Assembly (NCBI GenBank): GCA_947498055.1 | Contig: CANMJA010000041.1 | Coordinates: 1-33,613 of the forward strand | Direction of reading: 5' to 3' | From: an uncultured Tenacibaculum sp. | GTDB taxonomy: Bacteria > Bacteroidota > Bacteroidia > Flavobacteriales > Flavobacteriaceae | Length of the DNA: 33,613 bases | In this document: piece by piece, positions 1-9,000 of the stretch | Layout of the letters: each line of letters starts with the position of its first letter | Numbering within the stretch: position 1 is the stretch's first letter | Program-made: the position numbers and the translations under genes | Notes under the pieces: generated by a model | Seen by the model: only the letters and a program-made list of their open reading frames with translations | Told to the model about the DNA's origin: nothing | Database searches by the model: none

Positions 1-3000
1 ATTGGATTTTCTACTAAAACGGTGGCACTTGCTGTATCACAATTGGTTGGACTTGCTCCGTTTTCACAAATCTCATAGGTATACACATACGTGCCCGATG
101 GAGTTCCTGTAGCTACTGTGATTTCCCCTGTTATTGGGTTTAATGTTAATGCTGTTGGATTCGTTACTCCTGCTGGACTTGGATTTACCGTTACCTCGCC
201 TGGACCTGTTCCTACAACCACTGGTGTCCCATTTAAAGTATCATTATCTGTTACATCTGGAGTCATATCTCCTCCTGTAATTGGGCTACCACTAAAATTA
301 TCTGCTACTGCATCGATAACTATTAATGTAGCGCTATTTACTATATTTATACAAGTATTATCATCGTGTGTTACTACTAAGAAATATTCTGTTCCTCCTA
401 AACCAGTTACATCTACTATTGCAAGTGATGCTGAATCTTCTCCTGCATAATTTGGATTTGCCGCAAGAATTTCTATTCCTCCTGTACTTGGATCTCCAAT
501 ATACCATGTATAATTTAATCCTGCATTTGCATTTCCTAAAGTACTATAATTAGGAACTCCAGAAGTATAACTTACTGCACTCGAAGCTTGTGCTGAAGTT
601 ATTGTGAACATTGCAGAACTTCCAGAAGACGCTCCTTGATCTAATAATGCGGTTGCATCTACATTTACTTGTACTGCTACCGTTTCGTCTCCTGTAACAC
701 CATCATACCCTCCTACTGCTGCTCCATTGGTAACTTGACCTGGTGTTGCACTTGTTAAGCCATCTACTGTAGGATGACCATCTAATCTACCTGTACTATC
801 ATCAGTTCCTCCAGATTCTAGGACATCATTACACCCGTCATTATCACTATCTAAATCTTGATAATCTGGCGTTCCATCATCATCTGTATCTAGAGACTCG
901 CATAAAACACCTTGAAAAGCAACATTATCTATAGTTATTGATTCTAAATTACCCGCTGGGTTTGCGTATACATAGATTCTAATACTATAGTATGTATCTG
1001 GATTTAAAGTTATTGTATTAGTAGCAGGGAATCGGAAAGATGATAGTCCTACGGTTGCTTCATCAAAAAGAACAGAACTTGTTGTAAAATTATCATCTGA
1101 AATTTCTACTTGATAACTATAACCTGTTCTATAATCCACTGCCGGAATTCCCATAGGCTCTCCAAAGAAAAATAATTGTTGTATTTGATACGGTACCAAA
1201 CCTGTTACAAAATTGTATTGAATGTAATCGTTATCTGCCTTTGCTCCAGCCACATCTGCTTGGTTTACTCCTTGTAAATCGATGTATCCTCCTGCTGTAT
1301 TATTTGCATCATTGGTATAACTTACTCCAGATCCAAATAATTGAGAAGACACTGTTCCTGAAGTATAGAAATCAGAATCTGTGCTTGTAGGACTTACATC
1401 TCCTAATAAATTATCGTATAAAACTGCAAGTTTTCTATTAGAATTATTAAAAACACAAAAAGATTCATTTGCATCTGTAACTCCATCATTATCATCATCT
1501 ACATCACAAATATCTCCTATGCCATCTAAATCTAGATCGCTAAAATTTGGATTTCCAGCGTTACATGGACCACAAATATCTGATTTAACAAATGGATCTT
1601 TTGCACTTACATCGTTTTGTCCTGTAGTTCCATTACCTGCTGTTCCTGGCCCTACTGGAATTCCATTATCGTTTACTGGATTTGTAGTTGTATTAATAGA
1701 TCCATCTGCATTTAAGTCGGCATATGTTAAACCTGCATCTCCTTCTAAGGCGTCAAAACAACCATCTCCATCACTATCTAAATCGAAACTATCTGGAATA
1801 CCATCTCCATCTGAATCTGAAACATCACACTTACTAATATTTACTCTAAAATTATCAAACGTTACATATCCATTTCCTGTTACATCTTCTGATGCGAAAA
1901 TGTACATTCGAATTTTATATGTTGTTCCTCCTACTAACGGAAAATTAGCAATCCCTTTAAACTCTTCATAACTAAATGAAGGTGGAACTTCTGACATTTC
2001 ATCGAATACATTGGCAAAAGTAGTTCCATTATCACGTCGTTGTGTTACTTGTGTACCTACTAAGGTTGCCGATGTTGCAAAATTATCTGCACTAATGTCT
2101 ATTTGATATGAAAAATCTGCATGTATTGGAAACTGAGTTGGATTTGCTGATAAGTTTACTCCTCTAGCATTAAAATATGTACCTGGTAAAAATGTGGTAA
2201 TATCTTGAATGTTTATAGAACGTAATAATGTAGAAATACCTGGTAACGCTGTAAAACTATACTCTAAATAATCTTTGTTTGCTATTGCACCAGCCACATT
2301 TGTTTCTGTAGCTCCACTTAAATAATAATAACCATGAACCTCTACTTGGTTGTTTGTTCTTACTGACTCATCAACTAGTCCTGATCCGAAAACTACGTTA
2401 CTTACTGTTTTCTCTACAAATTCAATTCCTGTTCCAAATGCTGGATCGAATACAGAAGCTTCGTACCTATTTATTTTTGGATTGTTTGTATTAAAATTAG
2501 TTCTTGAACTTACCTCTGTTGCTGGATCTATATTTGGATCCCAAATTAATCCTAAACCAGGATTATTGGTTCCAGGATTACATGCACTCTCTACCGAGTC
2601 TACAATACCATCATTATCATTATCAAGATCTAAGTAATCAGGAGTACCATCTCTATCACTATCTGCTGCAGCTGGTAAATCTCTAAAATCTACTTCTGTT
2701 GTTGTTGTATTTTGATCGTTTGGCAATCCATTTGCTCCTGAATTCAATTCATCATTTACGTCAAAACCATCATTATCATCTGTTCCTTCGTAAATATCGA
2801 GTAGACCATCTCCATCGGTATCTGCCGTACTACTCTGAATTGGTAAACCTGCCTCAATCACATCCATAATACCATCATCATCAGAGTCTATATCTAGATA
2901 ATCTGGCATCGTATCTGTATCACTATTTTCAGGAACTAAGCCTTCATCTCCTGCACCTTCATAAGCTTCATTTAAACCATCTCCATCTATATCTGCTTCA

Positions 3001-6000
3001 TTTATTAACGGTGTAGCAGGATTATCTTCAATAGGTGCTGCATATGTACCTGTAGCTTGCGCTTCAACATTATCTGGAATACCATCATTATCGCTATCAA
3101 TATCTAAATAATCTGGAATACCATCTCCATCGGTATCTCTTATAATTGCTCCACCTGATACACAATTAGGTAAAGCATTTGGACTACAAGAATCATTTGG
3201 ATCTGATTCATCACCTGATCCTGGAATTCCATCTGGCCCATTATTTTCATCTATATCTGAAATACCATCTCCATCGCTATCTAAAGGATCAAAGCCTTCA
3301 TCGCTATCTAAAATACCATCGTTATCATCATCTAAATCTGCACTATTATTTATTCCATCTCCATCGCTATCTCCTAAAACTGAAGGTCCTGCTGGATCTA
3401 CAATCTCTGCATCTACAGTAGATTCGTCTCCTAATGTATTATCTCTAAGTGTATATTCTGTAGTATATACAGGCTGCCCGTTAACCATTTCTATGGCTTC
3501 TGTTCTACCTGCTATGGTACTTGTATATTCAGAAATTGCGCCTCCAAATGTTGTAGGTCCAAATTTTCTAAATGCGTTTACACCTGCTATTGAATTTATT
3601 CCGTGCCAAAAATATTTTACTGTTCCTTCTTGCCCTACTGCCCCACATTTTAATGTAAAATCAACTAATCCAAATGGATAATCATATAATGAATCTTCTA
3701 ATGGTTGGTCTGTTTCTTGCTCGATAACCATTCTTGTTATTTCGTCACAATCCCCTGTCACCAATATAGTCACATAACTTCCTGTACCAGAACCATCTGG
3801 GATAGATGTTACATTTGACTGCGAACTATCTGGCATTCCATCACCATTTCCATCTCCACCATTTGGTGCAGCATCTTCCACCGATGCATCTACATTATCT
3901 CCGTCGTCACAAGCACTATTATCTGCTCCGTTTTGACTAAATCCTATTCCTTGCCCAGTACCTGCACTAGTTGGTACACCATTAGTGGTTACAGTATTTC
4001 CTACTGCTGTTCCTAAATTTTGTAATACTGGGGTAGTTGAAGAACCTGTATATCCTGTTCCTGAGTTTCCTCCTTGTAACGTTCCGCTTGCGGCTACAGT
4101 ACTTGTTATGGTGGTACTATCTCCTTCTAAAGCATCTGGACAACCGTCTCCGTCAGAATCTAAATCTAAATGATTTGGTATACCATCGTTATCCGTATCC
4201 TGTGAAAAACATATTATCGTTGGATTAACAAACCCTGAAAAAGCTGTAGATGTAGGGTTTTGATCTAAAAACTCAAAAGTAACTGCTTTCACCTTTTTAG
4301 CAGCTAATCCTATTAGTTCAACTGTACCTCTAGCCTGACTTGCATCCGTTTGACTTCCATTAACATTTTCATCGGTAACTGCTGGAATACCAGAAAAACT
4401 TATTTTTTCTAAATTATCTGATGATGTAAATGTGTATCCATAAGGGTTATCTGATAAATTAAAATCCAGACCACTATCGGTAGTATTATCTTCATAAAGC
4501 ACACTAAAATTACCTATCACTCCTTGTTCTAGTATATTATCAAAAAACAGGCTTACATTATCTACTGGTGTTCCAAACGTGAATGTATATGAATCTCCAT
4601 CTGTAATCGTTGTTTCTCTTACTATAAAGCGTGTACCATTAGTTCCAACTGTACCTCCAACAGTTGTATTTGTAACAGAATTAGTTCTCCCTGTACAATC
4701 TGTAAAACTTAGGTTATCTGCAGTAACATTAGAGTTTGTAAATTCAATTCCTTCATCTATATCTAAAATACCGTCATTATCATCATCTAAATCGGTAATA
4801 TCTGGTACTAGATCTCCGTCGGTATCTGTACAATTTTCCATTGCCCCGTTTTGACTAAATCCTATTCCTTGCCCAGTACCTGCACTAGTTGGTACACCAT
4901 TAGTGGTTACAGTATTTCCTACTGCTGTTCCTAAATTTTGTAATACTGGGGTAGTTGAAGAACCTGTATATCCTGTTCCTGAGTTTCCTCCTTGTAACGT
5001 TCCACTTGCGGCTACTAATGAGGTAAATCCTCCTGCTCCTTCTTGTGCATCTGGGCAACCGTCTCCGTCAGAATCTAAATCTAATATATTTATTATACCA
5101 TCCATATCTAAATCTGAGCAATCTCCACTTCCTAAATTAACACTGTTTCCTCCTAATCCTATAGCCCAACTATCAAGTGCAAACGAAGTACCAGAACCAC
5201 CTATTCCTCCTGGTTGGTAGTGATCTACTTTAAAGTTTACTGGGGTTTTAAATCCATCTGGAGATGTTATTATAAAATAATGATTTATACTCCCATTAGC
5301 TGATTGTTGGTTCCAAAAGGCAGTTCCTTTCGTAACTTCTAAACCATCTGGAGCAATAACTCTACCATCTGCAAAATCTGAATTATCTGTAAGATCAATA
5401 GTTGTGTCTGCATCTGCCCCATCTGTTAGTATCCTAATTTGTCCTGAATCTCCAGGATTAACTAAGGTAACTGTGGCATTACCATCCCATGTTAACGTAA
5501 AATATTGTCCTTGAAGTATTCTAGAAGTTGTTGTCCAATTGAGACCTGGATCAACATCATCTGATGCCCCCCAGTTAAAAGAATTTAAAAAATACCCTGA
5601 CTCAGGTGTTACATTAATAGTTTGTGTATAAAATGAATCACTTTCAAGAATTAAATACCCAGTACCTAAATTTGTTCCAAAACCACTAATATTTCGCCCA
5701 TTAATTGTACCAGCCGCATCTAAATCTGTCCAATCTATTTTAAAAGCAGCTACTTTTGTACCGTCTATATTAAAATCTCCTTCTAGAATTCCAATTCCAG
5801 CTGATGGTCGAGTAGAAGCTGCTGGTGTAATATTTACTGTAGACTCTGCTCCGGTTACTGGTGTGAGGTCTGGCATACATTCATCCACATCTAAAATTCC
5901 ATCATTATCATCATCTAAATCGGTAATATCTGGTACTAGATCTCCATCTGTATCTGTACAATTTTCTATTCCTCCGTTTTGGGAAGTTCCTATTGCTTGC

Positions 6001-9000
6001 CCAGTGCCTGCAACATTTGGCACACCATTAGTAGTTGCTGTATTTCCTACTGCTGTTCCTAAATTTTGTAATACTGGTGTAGTTGAAGAACCTGTATATC
6101 CTGTTCCTGAGTTTCCTCCCTCTAAATCTGTACTAGATGCATCTACTAAAGTTTTAGTAAATGTTCCTGCACCTTCTTGTGCATCTGGACAACCATCTCC
6201 ATCTGAATCTAAATCTAAGCTATTAGGTATTCCATCGTTATCTGTATCAATGCATATAAAACCATATCCAAAACCTGATAATTCAGTTGGCCCTGCGACC
6301 TTTTGACTAATTATTACTGTATTACTGCTTGAATTATTCCATGTGATATTATTAAGTGCAGCTCCATTTACAACACTCATTGGCTCAAAGCTTGCTGCTC
6401 CCGTTCTTTTACCTTCAATGGTTACTTGTCCTGCGCTATCAATAGTTAATCTTACAATTGGGTTCTCTACTCCATCCCAAGTAAAACCTGAACTTGCTTT
6501 ATTAATTTCGAATACATCAACTGACCCTGCAGCTAGCCCATAAGGTTGATTATCTGAAGTAAAACCAATAAGAGACTCCGTAGCTGCCACAAAAGAACCA
6601 TTATGAAACTGCATTTCATCTGCAGCTAATTTTGTTCCATTAATTTCAAAATTGAATGAATTATCCAAATAATACAAGTCAAATACAAACCCTTCAGCAG
6701 CACTCATTGTGAAAGTCTCTGTCACCCCATTTACCACTGTAAAGAGGGAAGGAACTACTTGTTGTAACTGACATTCATCTGTATCTAAAATCCCATCATT
6801 ATCATCATCTAAATCATCAACATCTACTATTAAATCCCCATCTGTATCTGTACAATTTTCTATTCCTCCGTTCTGTGAAGTTCCTATTCCTTGCCCAGTA
6901 CCAGCAGCATTTGGTATTCCATTGGTAGTTACAGTATTTCCTACTGCTGTTCCTAAATTTTGTAATACTGGGGTAGTTGAAGAACCTGTATACCCTGTTC
7001 CTGAGTTTCCTCCTTGTAGACTACCACTAGCTGCTACTAATGCTGTAAAACCAACTGCACCTTCTTGTGCATCTGGGCAACCGTCTCCGTCACTGTCTAA
7101 ATCTACTATATCAGGAACTCCATCCATATCTGTATCACATGGGTCTAAGTTTTCAATACTTTCAAAAGTAACTTCTTGTTGATTAAACAAAGCTCCTGTA
7201 GAAGCAGAAACCCCGAAATACGCTAAATTAGAACCTCCTAAATGATTATTAATAATATCGCTTGTATAAGAACCTACTTGTACACCATCAAAAGTCCATG
7301 ATAACACCTGTGTTGTTGCATTCCAGGTAACTACTACTTTATGAAAAGCTCCATCTTCTATTTCTCCACCAACACCTACAACTGTTACAGGATCGTCTCC
7401 TATATGGTTGTATGGATTTCCTGTTCCTGCACCAAAAACTCCTGCATCTGTATCCCAAATAGATGTATGATCGAAACCTCTTACAAAACCACCCATTGGT
7501 GGTAAACCTGCTGGAATACCCTCTATCGTATTTGGTGTTTCAAATGCACCATTATCAAATGTATCAAACTCAATTGCAATTCCATTTACAATATCTGAAG
7601 CTCCCATTCCTGCTCCTCCAATACCTGTTAAGTTAAATCCTCTAGGATCGTTATGAAAAATTACAGCAATACCATCTGCTCCTCCAATTCCTACTCCTGC
7701 CCCTGGTCCATCTGCTGGATTTGTATCACTATTAGAGCCAAAATTCATAGAATACCTCAATACAAAATCCTTAGTCATATCTATTTGCTCTCTTGCCATT
7801 GCTGTACCAGACTGTGACCCTAAGTTTGGAGTAAGAATCACATTATTTATTTTTGCAGGATCAAATGCTGCTGAATTTGGTTGCCCAGCATTATTAGTTC
7901 CTCCAATTCTTAAAAAATCTGTTACATTAATGGGAGATATACCGGAGACAACAACACATTCGTCCATATCTAAGATACCGTCGTTATCATCGTCTAAATC
8001 TGCACTATCCATGATACCATCTCCATCAGAATCTACATCACATGCATCTATATTGTTACTATCTGCCATAGCGGCTGTTGTATTTTGTGTTTGTTGTGCT
8101 CCTCCTGCACCATCTGTAGGTACTCCTGTTCCATCTACGTTTCCTTCATCTGCATCTGCTAAATTTCCGCTAGAAGTTAAATCTGTTGGTAAAAAACTTC
8201 CACTTGCTTCTACTGCATCTGGGCATCCATCATTATCACTATCTGTTTCTAAATAATTAGGAACGCCATCGTTATCACTGTCTGGTGATACACAAAATTG
8301 TAAGGCTAGTTCTATTAAATCTCCTCCTAAACCTTCGTATCCAACTCCTTTCCAATTAAATGTAACCGTTGTAAACGTACCATTTAATTGTACTGAACCA
8401 GAAGCTGTACCTTCCGCTACTCCATTAAGTGTATTTGGAGTTCCATCTGTATGAATAATATTTGGCATACGTTGAATCGTAGCTCCCCCGATTACTTGAA
8501 AATCATCTGAACCACCTAAACGAGTTACTGACACACCTGGCGTTGCTACTGTAAAACTTAATGAGTTCGTATATATTCCATCTATTCCTCCTAATTTATC
8601 AAAATGTAAGGTTGGATTTGTTACTGCTTGGCTAAAGGTGAATGTTAAAGTACCAGAGCCTTGATCATCTGTTGGAAGATCTATATCTGTTCCTGCTTCT
8701 TGTGTTCCATCCCAATTTACATCATATACTAAAGAGTTGGCACCTGCTAAATTTGGCGTCCAATAATTAGTCGTATTAAATGTATTTGGTCCAAGAGGAA
8801 ATGGAATTGCTCCTCCTGAAAATGTAGATGTTGTAGTTACTGTTATAGGTCCAGCACTAGCAGAATATGTAGTTCCTGAACCTGACCATACCCCAGTAGA
8901 AACTGGGGTACATTGCCCTTCATTTATATCGGAAATACCATCGTTATCATCGTCTAAATCCGTATTATCTGGCACCCCATCTTTATCATTATCATTACTT

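Noticed and set aside
91..8256. Many plus-strand open frames of 60-196 codons with Ser/Pro/Thr-rich translations
   Set aside because: They lie opposite the giant minus-strand adhesin frame. Their similar Pro/Ser-rich translations, such as the repeated FPTAVPKFCNTG frame, are reverse readings of the TSP3 and cassette repeats.
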